Assembly: GCA_034687125.1 (NCBI GenBank)
Contig: JAQGBZ010000016.1
Span: 186,001-250,000, forward strand
Source of the DNA: Neelides folsomi
Taxonomy: Eukaryota; Arthropoda; Collembola; Neelipleona; Neelidae
DNA length: 64,000 nucleotides
Direction: 5' to 3'
The position numbers and the translations under genes are program-made. The notes below the pieces were generated by a model. The model was not told the origin of the DNA. It saw only the letters and a list, made by a program, of their open reading frames with translations, and did not search any database. This document shows, one piece after another, positions 50,317 through 63,500 of this stretch (position 1 is the first letter of the stretch; each line of letters starts with the position of its first letter).

Positions 50317-52550
50317 CTAACGACACTCCCAAACTTTGACTGTATGGTCCACGCTTCCTGTTATTACAAAGGGATGGATTCGATGAAAATCTGAAAAAAG
50401 TCAAATGATTAGATATTAAAAAATCAGGAATCAAATTCAAATTACGAATAGAGATATTTAAGTAAAATATGAGAGACTCCCATTGGGACTTTCCTACCTA
50501 ATGAAGTGCAGAAGTGCGAATGGGAATCGAGAACTTTGAGACATCTTTTGTTTGCTAATTCCCAGACCCTCACAGTCTTGTCGTCGCTTGCTGAGAGTAG
50601 GAATTTACCACCGGGGTGAAACACGAGCCCACGGATCCAATTATCATGGCCGCTCAGAACGAAGACGCAAGTGAAGGTACCAATGTCCCAAATGCGGATT
50701 GTCTACAATTCAATTCATTGCAATTATATATATAAAAGAATACTTAAATAATTGATTTTGGGCTTAAAACTACCATTAAATAAATAATAGCAAAAAAGCA
50801 AAATATCTTCATGTGTTATTACATATTTATTATTATACATGGTAATTTAAATAAACAAAAAGTCATATTATCTTACCTTGTCTCGACTTCCAGAAGCTAA
50901 AAATGGCCCCGGTGATTTTTTAATTTCCGATCCTTCGCAGATATATTCAGCGGAATTTTCGCCACTCCAAGCAATGCATTCCACCACATGATCGTGGTCT
51001 CTCAGTTCGGCCTGCATTCGCGTGACCAAATATCATATTATTATTATTCCATCGATCCTCGAAAAATAATGACCATTTTAAGTACCTTGCAATCTTTAAA
51101 GTTCGTGGCCCAGATTCGAATCGTTTGATCATTGGAGCAGGAGGCGAGGAGCGATCCGTCCTGGTTTGGCTTCACCATTCGGACCCAGTCCCGGTGACCA
51201 GTGAATGTACGGATGCAATAGCCAGTCGCGAACTCCCACAGCTTGATCGTCTTGTCTCTTGAGGATGACACGAGGTAGTCACCCGAGGGAAGGAAACATA
51301 CGCTTGACACATTATGATCGTGACCTCTTAGCGTTTTCATGTTTTCCCAACCCGATGTGTCCCAAATCTTTATAGACATGTCGGCACTGCATGATGCTAT
51401 ACATATCATAAATACATACAATGATTAAATATTTAATATAAAAAGTTATTGATTTAATTTATACTACCAATTATTATTTAAAAAATCGATAATCGGTCTT
51501 TTAATATATGATGAAAAGAAAACTGACCCAATAACTTTCCAGAATGATCGAAAGCGACGTCTTGAACGGTGTCAGTGTGACCTTTCAACGTTTTCTCATG
51601 CTCTCCCGTATCATAATCCCAAATTCGTATATAAGAGTCCTCTGAAGCAGAGGCAAGGAGTGAATACACGGGATGAAAGGCAACTCTGTTGATTGGCGCC
51701 CTGTGACCTTTCAGTGTGTATTTTTCAGGTGGGCGGGGAATCCAATCAGCCGGTGACCTCTTTTCCCTCGTTGGAGCTCCTGAATTGAATTCCTTCTCCG
51801 CCTCTGTCAGCTTCATTTCCAGTTCCATCACCTGCAATTACACATTTATTAATTATTTTTATATTATTCATCATTTTTATTAACTTTTCCCTCAATTAGC
51901 AAATGGAAAAGTTAAATTAAACTAATGGCGAGTTTTTCTAAACATTTATTCAAAATTCATGGGAGGTGAAGTTAATTCATTGAAATAAATAAAACAATGT
52001 GGTAACTAATACAAGGTCAGATAAGTTTCGAGTGATTCATTCAACCATTTGACGTCCAGTATTTGTTTTGAACATTTGAGGAAACTAAGTAAAATATATA
52101 TCCCTTCTATAATAGAACAGACTATGACTGTTCAAAGGTTAGTTAGAAAGAAAAGATATAAAATTACTACCAATGTAAATATTAGTGCTAAATAGACAAG
52201 GGAATTAAAATTTAGCAAATGTACCTTTTTCTGAAGTCGTATGACTCCAGTCCATTTCTTCTCTAATATACCAGAAGACTTTTTATCAAGGTCACCAATG
52301 TCTGACTCTCTTTTAAAGGCCTCCAAAGAATCTTGGAATCCATTTGAATGCATATAATCTGCAATAGCTCGATTTCTGGAAAAGAATTTGAAATCTAATT
52401 AATAATGGAAATAAGCGGATGGGGATCAATTGGGGGAGATGAGCCGTTCGGAGCAGCCTTTGGACCTGCCTCGTGTTCAAGCGACCGAGAGGGGAAATTG
52501 AATGTGATGGGCACTTACAGGTCTTCTCGTTGTTTTTGAGTGAGGACCAT
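50317..52550 (-). CDS. PAFAH1B1: LIS1 / PAFAH1B1 homologue (dynein regulator)
   Basis: Seven coding exons on the minus strand join in phase: 52550-52519, 52375-52225, 51831-51528, 51396-51086, 51011-50877, 50702-50498 and 50390-50317; 403 aa against about 410 in human. LIS1 binds cytoplasmic dynein with NudE proteins to control nuclear migration, spindle positioning and transport. The N-terminal LisH dimerisation motif ([19 protein letters not shown]) is followed by a coiled coil ([15 protein letters not shown]). Seven WD40 repeats then run from [13 protein letters not shown] to the end, each closing in an IWD/LWE/VWE-type motif. The fifth has the extended insert typical of LIS1 ([20 protein letters not shown]), and the last ends VWECR-stop as in animal orthologues. 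All seven blades appear complete. The first coding exon is only 32 bp and was placed by phase and by [10 protein letters not shown]. Confidence 0.97.
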
Positions 52551-53208
52551 TTTTAATGAAAGGTTAGTTAACCTTCGTAACTGAATGGCCTCGGACCTCC
52601 TACTACAAGTCTCGAAGACAATAGCAAGTTGCTCATTCGGTTTTCCTTTTCAGCTTTACCACTCGGCCCTCTTTGGGTCATTTTCAGAAGCAATAGTTCG
52701 TAAAGTGGGGTTTTTGAGGTCGCTGGGTGTCGAAGGTGGATATGGAAACGTTCTCGAGTGATCGGAAATGAGAGAAATCCCTGTTCTCGCCTTAATTAAT
52801 TTACCTCGTTTAGCCCACAATTCCTCATGGAGTAACATACAGAGTAATGGGATTAAAAAGGTTTACTCTTCGGCAATGTCAATCGATGTAGTTAAAAGTA
52901 ACAACAACATGTATCATCGTTCATCGTATCATTTTATTCAAACATCAAATGACTCTGCGACTCACAGTCACAGGGCTTCAACACTCACTTTGTATAATTA
53001 TTAATCGTAAATGGCAAGAAGGATATTATAATAATATTATAAGTTTATTAGGATATTATAATTTAAATGATCTTATAAATTGTTTTTGAGATTAATAAAC
53101 AAAAATTACTACTCGATATATACAGATATATGAGCATCCTTGCTTAATCAGATATCATCATCAATCATCACCAGCGACTAAAAGACATATTACATATTTT
53201 ACGACTGA
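52551..53208 (-). promoter_or_regulatory. Upstream region of LIS1
   Basis: The 300 bp next to the ATG at 52550 are G+C-richer than the DNA beyond and should contain the 5' UTR and promoter. No TATA box or clear upstream splice site stands out. Confidence 0.4.
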
Positions 53209-53236
53209 CATACATACATACATACATATATACATG
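53209..53236. repeat. (CATA)n microsatellite
   Basis: Four or five copies of CATA grading into CATATATACATG. Confidence 0.75.
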
Positions 53237-55560
53237 CACGAATCATCTCATCAATAAGGCATTAAATAGATAATTCAATATAACATTTCTTTAAAAATTG
53301 AAAATGAGCATCGTATTATATTATTATTTAGTAATTTAAATAGGTCAAATGTAAGCTGAGAACTGGAAAAATCCTTTTTGGTAAAGAATTGTCTCCAATT
53401 GTTCAGGCCTTGTGACTAAATCGATGGGAGAATTGTTAGTAAAGGAAATTGCTGTTTCGATGTTATGTGGTCGAGCAGAGACATGGCCGATGAGTATCGA
53501 TGTCATTTGTTCTTACGATAATTTGGGTCTCATCTCCCCTCCTGAACTTCGTGAGATGAAGAAAGTGGGGAAATGAGAGGCAAACAAATGAGGAGTTCAT
53601 GCGCTGCGTTCTTCTCAAAATCTCCTGGAAATATTGAGCGCGGTGCGGTGGGGATTTCACAGCACCAGACTCATAACTTTCCCTCAAATTCGATTTGGAT
53701 TGATCAAAAGCCCTAGAATGAAAATCGGGAACCAAAACGGGAGAAAAACCCTCCCAGGTCACTTGAACCACCCTTCCTTTCCCCCAATGTTCGGGCGGAG
53801 GGAAAAACCCGAGAGAGATGCTTATCTTTCCTTCTACCCTCCCCTTGGTAAAATTCGGGTAAGGTCGGGTGGTGAGAGTTGGTCGATAGGAATTGTTTCC
53901 TATCTCTCCACCACACCAGAGATACATTGGGCTCAACGTCCGACCACGGAGTTTGAATTCGGAGAAACCCTCTCAGTTCCACATCGACCCTCCTCCGTCC
54001 ATCAACGAGGAATTTCCCGGAGTTTGAGGTGAATTTAGGAGTAATCTCCGGAGAGGGTTCTTTAACTCCAGATAACTTTCCTGACGACCAACTCCGTCGA
54101 TGGTTCATTCGACTCTCTCCGCTCATTACACCTGTCTTCTTCCCTTCTTCCCATCTCCTCTCCCAGGTAAACAATCTTTTCAATTTCGCCCCATTAGACA
54201 ACCATTCTCTCCATCTCTTTACATTTTCGCGGGAAGGATTTTTTCATATATGAATTCATTGGGCATCCTTAATTAATGTACAGTTTCCATTAACCTGGTC
54301 GATTGGTCAAAAATTGTGAGTTTGGGCGGGAAAGGGAGGAATAAGAGAGAAAGTTGATTCATCAAAGAGGAAAAGGGAAAGTATTTGGAAAATTCGGGCG
54401 ATTTAAAACTTTACTTTGATGGATTTTCTCTTAATTTTTATAAAAGAAGATTTATATGTTCATGTCGAGATTTTGATCAAAGGGGAGAATCAGAGCTAAT
54501 GAGAAGAAACTTTATGGATGTATTCGTTAAATTTACGCTTCCTGCCCTCTCGGTAATTCAATCTCGCCGAGGGTCTCCAATTACTTTCATCATAACGAAG
54601 TTTTCAAAGACTTTCAAAATTCAATTCATTTTTCTTCCACTTAATCTCATTTCTTAGCATTTGGCCCAGCGAGAGACTTTTCCCTTATTTATAAACTTTT
54701 CCAATCTTTCCAATTGCTCGACAACTCTTTTTTTGTTAAAGAACAAAGAAAGAAAGAATTGCATTAGATTTCCACTTTATTTGTTTCCTTTCGATCAATT
54801 CTTTTTAGCATCCAACCTTGTCGTATTAGCTATTTATAACGTTATATAACAAAAGCATGATGGATCTAAAGCCATATGTATATTAGTTTCCATTTTTAAT
54901 CAGTTTTTAATGTTAAAAATATCTAGATATTTATATTTCTTCTCATGTTTATTTTTAAAGCTTCCATTAGCATTTTACTTGAATTTTGAAGGTAAAATTT
55001 GATTTTTCCACAAATGATATTAACATTTACCTAACAATCTACATCAGACTTATTATTAACTATTTGTATTACCTGTATACCTAACAATATATGTGATAAA
55101 AGGTTGCAGTTCATTTGCTTTTGCGTCATCTCATTTCTCACAGGATGACTGAATCCCAATACGACTACTTCGTACTTACATATCTGCGAATTTATTGATC
55201 GTCATCATTCGTAAAGTCGATAATCACTTCAGGGATTCAAAATTTAATTACATAAACATACTTATTGGTACAATTAGGAAGCTCTCACACTTGTATTTTT
55301 CTTTTGGGATAAATTCTATTCAACAAAGTGTTCAACAATGTAATCAACTGAGCATGTTCAAAAACGTGGATTCCAATTCACTTTTATATAAAAATAAATT
55401 TGCTAATATTTAGATCCTTTCCACATGGATAATTAAAGCCGTTCCTTGCAAAATATATTTTATGAGAAATCTTGTTGAGCAAGATGGAAAGATTCCAAAT
55501 AGTGATTTAATGCATTATATTAATTAATTAATAAATAGATTATATTAAAAAGATGTTCAC
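53237..55560. other. Non-coding region with a G+C-richer block
   Basis: From about 53.45 to 54.25 kb the DNA is G+C-richer and contains overlapping frames of 130-162 codons on both strands. None has a known domain, and the frames exclude each other. The block may be a promoter or UTR of an unseen gene. The remainder is AT-rich without features. Confidence 0.4.
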
Positions 55561-58500
55561 ATATTGCACCTGAAGGAGATTTTCCACCAGCTGGGTTTAC
55601 GAAAGAGATAAATGCCCGTGAATCAAAGTTTTATAAACATGTTGAGTCGATGGACTGTCAATTGGGTAAAGCCGTATAGGTGGATTGGCGTGGGCTGACG
55701 ACCTCGCTTCAGTCGGCTCATTTGTTACCCGCGTTTCTAATTCTCATAATAACATTACATAAGTCTTCTGGTAACTATGGATGATATATGCATATGGATG
55801 GAATTCGGTGTTTAAAGTACAAGGGTACATTATGTCTGGGTAAGTGAAGCAAGTTGATTCGGGTCCAATTGGATGATCCTCCGCTGCGGTGTTTGGCTTA
55901 CAGGGTTGTCTGGAATTTCCCCATGTGCGAGTGTGTTTGTGTGTGCGAATAGACGTGTAGGTGTGTCAAGGCCCCGAAACGCTTCTTCACTATTAATGTA
56001 ACATCGGATCTCATTTCAATTTACTTCTAAGGACCACTTTGGGTCTTTGGCGATTAACTTATTCTAATACTTGTGGTTAGTCAAAACTTCACTCCGAGGT
56101 TATTCAACACACTTTGGTGGCATTATACAACTATGCATAATATGCCTCTACCAAACATTATTATATTATGGTAAATTGTTCTAACGTCTCCTCCACTTGG
56201 TTGGAATTTCTCTCGATTGAAAGATTAATACAATATGATTGCATGATGACGCAAGAGTGGAATTTTCAACCCAAGTTCGCCTCCTCTTATTTACAATGAT
56301 ATGCTGAGGTTTCTAATATGTATCAAATATATATCCTTAGAATATATTTCCTTTTATTCTAAAACTATGATTACTAAGGGGAGACCTGGAAATTTAAACG
56401 GCTCTCTTGCACCAACTTCTTTGACTACTTATTTTACATCATAATGGATTAATAGGACGACCGAAGGCTGCTCCCGTTTCATTATTGATGGACTCGATGA
56501 CCATTTTTCTAAGCCAATCAAACTCAATGCCAATATTAATTAATAATGGACTTATTCCGTGAATTTTTATTTAAGTAGGTGTGTACATGCTTGACATTTA
56601 AATAACATTAATGTGCCCAATTGTAAGTTTTAAGTAAGTTCCTATATTTGTAAACTCCTCATATTTCACTTTACTATACAATATATGCATATTATGTATG
56701 TATTCAAAGTGTGCTGTTTAATGAATTTACAAAATTACTTATGAACCGTTTGATCCAATTACAAATAAATAGTTAGTGAAGAATTCAAGCAAGTCTCACG
56801 TTAAAGGACAAAATAATATTACCTAGGTATGTATATGAATTACAGGAGGGAATTTCAATGTTTTATGTTTCATTTAATTTAAAATAAGTTGTAAGAAAAT
56901 CTTACAATTCTTCTCAAGAGAGAAATACATATACACTTTATATTTAATATTCTTCAACTGTAAACCATCCCATTTGTAATATTATAGTTTATCACCAGTT
57001 CGGATTTTTATCAACTTTGAGACATTTGTTTTTTAAATTACTCACCATTAAGTTAGAGTGTGTTTACAAAATGAGGACTTGTGCTTATGTGGGTTGTCGC
57101 TGTGGCTGTTGGTAAAGGCGCTGATGTGAATTATTTGCAAAGTAAATCATGTAATGACCCCCATTTTATGTTGAATCTTCAATCGGAATATCATCCTCAA
57201 AATAAATTCTTTTAATGTGCAGCAGAAAGCAGAATAGTTTTATCAATCTCAAGCAAAATGTTTTTATCTAATGGGAATAAATAAGGCTTATAAAGATTTA
57301 GAATTGGACAATCGCGTCGCAGTTGCCCGTTTGGTCTAAAATCCCTTGGTTGATAAACTTTTTTTATTCAGATTTATCTATTTATTAATTTCTTATTTGT
57401 TGAAATATTTCTTAAAACAGTTTAAAGACCACACATGAGGATGTAAAGATGTAAGTATTTGTAATGTAACTAACATTAATTGTAATATGTATTTATATGG
57501 CCATTGTAATAACATGGAGGAAAGAAGGGCTGGTAATTAATTCCTTCTTTCACTCCCTTACTCAATTGTTTTCCCGACGGCAATTTGAAGAAGATATAAA
57601 TATAAAGATTATATAAAGAATTCTTTCCAAAAGTTTGTTTTGATTGAGCTGTCGAGGAGCGTTAATAGATATTTAATTGTGCACAAATGATTCCGACTCA
57701 GAAATTCTGAGTGATTTGTTGATCAACGAATAAATGTTATTGGTTTCGAATGGCTGGAGCTGACTCCGCATTTGGCTAAAAGGCCTAGGCGATCCCTTTG
57801 CCATTTTTTTCACCTCCCGTCAAGTATGACAAACCCGACTGTGATGAGGACGGACTTTAATAATATTTATCTTAAACAGGGTCGAATGGTGGATATTTCC
57901 AGCAAGGGATGAATAATTGGAAGGAAGTAAAAATAAGACGAATAATAAATATTTTAGCAAAGCTCTCTGTGAGATATCCAAAGGCCTCGTTCCACTTCCT
58001 TTTTTCTATTCAATGACTGAGGGGCGCGGTTTGGAGAATCAATGTATCTAATATAAACATTAAAACATGGATGGAGATCATCCCAATCCTCATTGATATT
58101 ACATGTACAAGATATGATTAATATTAGCATAAGTTGATAATAATTGACCAATAGTCGGTTTAACTTATGAGATTGAATTATTTTTGGATTTGGAAAGAGG
58201 CTAAGGAAGATTTGGAAGAATCAAATCAATGAATGGGGTTTTCTATGCACCGACCTCTATAATAAATAGATTTATTATATTATTCCGAGTTTCACTCTCT
58301 ATCTTCCCAGTGTTGGAGAATTGGAGGTGAATGAGTGGAGGTGAGTTGATATTCTTGAATTTGGGGGGTTCATTTCGTGAGATTTCTCTTACTTCTCCTC
58401 ACTTGCGTCTTTCTCACGTTGTGGAGGAATGAGATCGAAACTTGATTTTCATTTTGACTCCCAGTGTTGTCGTTGGGAATTTCAACTTTGGCTTCTTCCA

Positions 58501-59850
58501 CACTCTCCAGACTCCCCCCCTTCTTCGCGAAGGAATTCGAGAGAAATTTGGGGGGAATTTCATGGAGAGTCCTTGTTTGGAATTTTCATGGAAAAGATGG
58601 AGAGGAGCGATGGCTAATATCTAATGACTGCCTCAACACGTCACCACACGACGTAATTATTAATAAAAAATAAACGTCCTCGGAACGTCTGAACACTCTG
58701 CTTAATGGACTTACTTTAATAACACTAAATGTAAAGTTTTTAACAAAAAATAAATCCCAAAAGTTGGTAAATGCGGAGATTCCAGGGGCGCGAAGATTCG
58801 ATTCCATTAAACGTGTGGTTAGCTATTGGCATGAGAGTGGAATTTGTATATCTGAATTATAACAAATGGTAAATAGTATAGAATGGATGTGGAATGGGTT
58901 TGGGCGGATATCCTGCGCTTTTATCTCCATCCACCATCCAAGAAAGCTCAGAGACAAACAAGTATACTTATGAGCATCTAATATAAATAGTTCGGAAGAT
59001 GTGAATCCTCCCCACACCAACGTCGTCTCGTTGGGTCCTCGGCCTTCCGACCCAAGGCGAAGGATGATCCTTGTCAATTCAATCCCAGGGTGCATGATGA
59101 AGATGCGATAGAAGGAGGACAATAAGTCTTTTTTTCCACATCGCTTCCTCCATCACTTCTGAGGGTTAAAATGGGTCAAATGGAGGAAACTTGAAAACTA
59201 AACAGTGTCGGGAAGAATCATCAGCGTCCGTCATCCCCTCGACGTCGTTGATGTTGAAGGCAGAGGTTCGAAAAAGCCGTCGTTGGGAACCTCCCATGGT
59301 TCGTGTATTAATAATGGCAATGACCTTTTTTAGAAATCGGTGGGATTTCGGGTGAGATTGAGCAGACTTGGCCCTATTCTTATGACGGCCCATGTGAGTT
59401 TCCTCATTTGTGGGCGATTTCTCCCATGATGCATAGGAGCGTGAAGGGTCGGGGCGTCCTCGAACGGGGGCTCCTTCGACGCCCCTCTTGGTAGAACGGC
59501 TGGAAGCGTTGAGACTTCGACCCCCCGTCACACCTCGTGTGAGTGTGGGGAGAAGGAGGTGGAGGAACATTGAGGAAGTTGGGTTTGTGAGAGAGAGAGA
59601 AAGCGGCAGACGTCCATTGCCCCTCGAGGAAACTTGGTCGTTCCTCAGCCAAACTCTCCCACCAACAATCGCCCCATTTACCATTTCACTTCAATTTCCC
59701 CATTTAAGAGTGAACACACCATCGCGAGTGAGTTTCAATTTCCCAATTTTCATTTCAATAAGTTTGACCAGGAGCTGAGCGGAGTTCCGCCAAATCTACC
59801 CATTTTCCCAAATTGCCCGTGATTGTGATTCCTCTACTTGGTTGGGAAGA
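55561..59850. other. Non-coding region
   Basis: AT-rich with patches of moderate G+C at 55.6-56.0, 57.7-57.9, 58.3-58.6 and 58.9-59.8 kb. A GT-rich tract lies at about 55928-55968. Short frames in the last patch run on both strands and show no recognisable motifs. Confidence 0.45.
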
Positions 59851-59858
59851 TATAAAAG
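59851..59858 (+). promoter_or_regulatory. TATA-box-like site
   Basis: TATAAAAG within GATATAAAAGTGTC, in a moderately G+C-rich patch. A start of transcription about 25-30 bp downstream (near 59880) would give a leader running to the frame at 60212. In AT-rich DNA such matches are common, so the call rests on context only. Confidence 0.3.
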
Positions 59859-60211
59859 TGTCTCTTGGAAGAACTTGGCCCTGGAACTGTGGATTTGACG
59901 TTTTTCATTTTTTCCTCATTTTTTGTATGTTAATTTAAATTTGGGTTTGGGAAAGTTGAGTGTGAAACGTTTTTGCCTTCCGCACAGAAGAGGAGTTGAA
60001 AGGACTCTCCACAGAAGAGTTCACAATTCGCATGAGGAGGAAACTCGAAGCCACATCAACTTGTGCGTGTGCTCCTTTTAACACTTGAATATATCTCGTC
60101 TTAAAGATCCGGAGTGAGCTCTCTTTTATTTTACTCATTATTTCAGCTTTGTTGGAAGGGTCTTTAATTGGTCCACTGTGGAGTTGAAAGAACCGAGAAA
60201 TCTCGACGAAG

Positions 60212-60532
60212 ATGTGTGCATTGAGATTATTGGTAAAGAAGGATGTTAAAGGACAGACTGTTTGGTGGAGAGATGATGAGGGGAACATTGACACGAGAGA
60301 GTCTTGTTTTGACTCCACTTGTGTAGAAGACGCATTTCAGAGTTGTGGGGGTTCGTTGATGCTTCCGCGTAGCTCTCCATTTTGTACACCGCCCAACTTC
60401 CTAAATTCCCTCAACATGAGCAAATTCCCCTTGTTCAATGTCGTTCTTTCAGACAACAGACGCTCTTTCAATAATCCTTACTTTGTACAATATAGGGCTA
60501 AATCATATCATTCCCACCACGTGTATAATTGA
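60212..60532 (+). CDS. Hypothetical 106-aa reading frame
   Basis: An ATG in acceptable context (GAAGATGTG) opens a 106-codon frame about 330 bp downstream of a TATA-like site. The product begins MCALRLLVKKDVKGQTVWWR, has several Cys and Ser residues and no signal peptide, membrane segment or domain I recognise. A donor-like TTG then GTAAAG seven codons in allows the alternative that only a short first exon is coding. A frame of this length can also occur by chance. Confidence 0.2.
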   Translation: MCALRLLVKKDVKGQTVWWRDDEGNIDTRESCFDSTCVEDAFQSCGGSLMLPRSSPFCTPPNFLNSLNMSKFPLFNVVLSDNRRSFNNPYFVQYRAKSYHSHHVYN

Positions 60533-63500
60533 CTTTATATTGAATACCTCTATACTAGGCATAAAACTTCCCAGATTACGACGCTCCAAAGTTTCGTGAG
60601 TATTTGAGATGTTAGGGATAATTTGGTGGTGCAGAGAGACCTTTTCATATCAAACAATGAGTGTAACGGTCTAAGGTTCTCATAAAAAAATTTCACCTGC
60701 TCCTCGGATAATTTTTCATATAAATATGCAGTTGTAAGGTTGTACTTAAAATAGATATGTAAGATAATAAGATAGATATTAGGTGTTACTTACATATTAC
60801 TATTTGTAAGGAATATAAAAATTTGGTGCGTGTAGCTATAATAATATTATAATACATGTAGAAGACATCCCCCATGTTGGGGGAGAGAGGGATGGAGATT
60901 GAAATTTATTTAATGAAAAACCATTAGGTGAATGAATCAAATGGAAATTTTGTTTCAACGACCCGGGAGTCGGGAGTCGTTCGCCATGCAGCACCCCTCA
61001 AATACCCAATGAGTCAATTGATGATTACTTTCAACCCGGCTCAACTTCCCTTACTTGTAGCTCAGAGCTCGTATAATACGGATTAGGTTTCTGAGGGTCT
61101 CTCCCCCCTTTTCACGGAGATCCGTGAATGCAGGGTAGGTGGGTGAGGAATTTGCACAGTTTGGCCAACGTCACCCTCGGAGTCATCGTTTCCGAGGAAT
61201 CACCCTCCATTTTGCATGGCTTCATATTTCCACCACAGCGGCGGCAGAATTTAAATATACATTGAGATAAAGTGGTGTAATTATACATAGATGCGAGAGT
61301 TCATTGATTGATGGGATTCAAAATGGTCTTCTTTAGGGATATATTTACTTTGATTCCGGAAAGTTGTTGACGTCATGGGCTGGCTGGTCTCCAGCCTTTA
61401 AAGGTCTTTGTTCCTCCCTGGCTCAACATGTGTCAGGGTTGGACGTCGGGGCGGGTTTTGTGAGCTATTCACCCAAAGACTCATTAGGAGGATTGATGTC
61501 TTTTTCACGCACCTCTCAGACTCTGGCTCTTAAAGGATTGACGATCACTGATGAGTTATTCCACTTGTTTGGGTTTAAAGTTTGAAGTCCTCTGACGCCC
61601 TACTTCGCATCTCCCCAACGCTTTTCGTTTATTTTGGTGATGTGTGATCGGAGGATCCATTCATCCCCAACATCACGCATCCCGTACAACGAGTGGTGGG
61701 GAGAATGGCCGACGAGGTCCGACGGAAATAGAAAAATCAACGCCTCCCTCCTCGGCCTCTGTTCAAAGCTCCTTCAGGCCCCAGGCCAGGACAGACGAGA
61801 ACGGAATCGTGGTCTTGTATGGTCTTCTGGACTCACGGAGTGTGTGGCCTAGAACTGAGGGAGTAGAAGGGCTCCGGTAGATTGTCCTCGAAGAGTTGGA
61901 AATTCGCCCGAGGAAGGTCCTATTTTCTCTCCTCAGCCCCACACATCGTCTGGATTCCATCGGAAGGAAAGGTAGGAGTGGAAGTGTACATACACAATGT
62001 ACATAAATATCTATACTATAGATGTACACGCAAGTCCCACAAGGTCGCTCTTTCTTCTCCTTGAGTCCAATTGTGAGTTGACCTCTGCTCCGCTCCAATG
62101 ACCATTCAGACAATCCCTCCGTGGACCAATTCTCTCAATATACAGATATTGGTGGACTTAAATCCCACTTCATTCATATTTTCCCCATATGAAATGTCAT
62201 CCCAAAAAACCCCAGCAATCGTCTCACTCAATCAAAGGCTCATCCTATTAAGATGGTGCAAGGGATGGGGATCGGAGGTTGGATAGCTTGGATCCACCAG
62301 TGGCACAAACAGTATGGGAACCAAAGGGCTCAATAAGCTTCTCCGATCCATGCCAGTCCCGGGTCGATATTTGCCATCCCTGGGCATTGTAGCGGGGGTT
62401 GTTGAAGGGTCGGAGGGGCCCTGGGCCGACGAGGGGTGAAAAAAGGAAGGTCGACGTGACAGTTGTTCTCCCCTTTGTCTCCCCACTTCCGCCCTCCTCC
62501 TCTCCATTCCTCCTCTCTGTTCAGTCTAAGTCTGAGTCTCCCACCACCAACACGTCCCCCTTCGCGCTCTCCCAATGTGAAACGACCCCAATCAGCTCCC
62601 CAAACCACCATTTGTTCACATATCCAATCCTTGAGACCATCTCGGACCCAAGTGATCTTCTCGGTGTGATCTTAATACTCCCCGTTCAAAGTGGTAATAA
62701 ACAAATATCCACCCTCCACTCTACTCGGACCAAGAGAGGTAAATGGGAGAACAAAGAGAAATTTTGAAAATCCATTAGGAGGCTATATGTTCCCAGTTAC
62801 ATTTGCTCTCAATCCACCATTGGAACAAGTAGCTCATGAATCTTTCTTTCTCACTTAAACAGACCATCATTCAGGATGAAAACAATTAATGTTTCCAAAT
62901 AACAACCCCAATATGAGATTGTAATAGGAAAATTAAATTTTATAATAGCAGGCATTGGGAATTTGGGAGGAGATTATAAAATGAATCCAAAAGTTTGGAC
63001 TATTTATTCTTCTCTATAATAATAAAAAGTATATAAATACATAAGTAGAATTTAAAGAGGTGTAAGATAAGGATTTAGAAAACTACTACAATTCATATTT
63101 GTTCCATACCTAAATGAATCCGAACTGAGAATCGTTATTATTGGGATATTCAGTAGGGATAATTCATTTTTTCATTTTTTCCATTGAAGTTTGGGAAATT
63201 CATATAAACCTATTTTGTCTTCTCTAACAATTTAAAAAATTTCCTAGACAGTCAGTTCAAAAAAGGAGATTCCTTTTATCCTCAAGTTAAGGAAAAGCTT
63301 GGAAGTTTATAAAAGAAAAGCTGCTGTTCTTTTTCCTTTAAATTTGTTTCGAATTGAGTTTGAGTAAGCCTTTAATGGTGTTATATCTATAAATATTTAT
63401 ATTTTATCTAACTACTACTAGTTATATCATATGTATAACTAAGCATTATTTCTCATGTTGCTTTTATATCTCTACTTATGTAATATGACCCTTTAACTGC

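Noticed and set aside
53463-54201. Overlapping 157-, 132- and 162-codon frames
   Set aside because: They exclude each other, have no motifs and lie in a G+C-richer block where long chance frames are expected.
55560-55650. Minus-strand peptide FVNPAGGKSPSGAICEHLF, recalling the N-terminal motif of lipid kinases
   Set aside because: About 30 codons between stops, no acceptor in a usable place, and no second motif nearby; likely chance.
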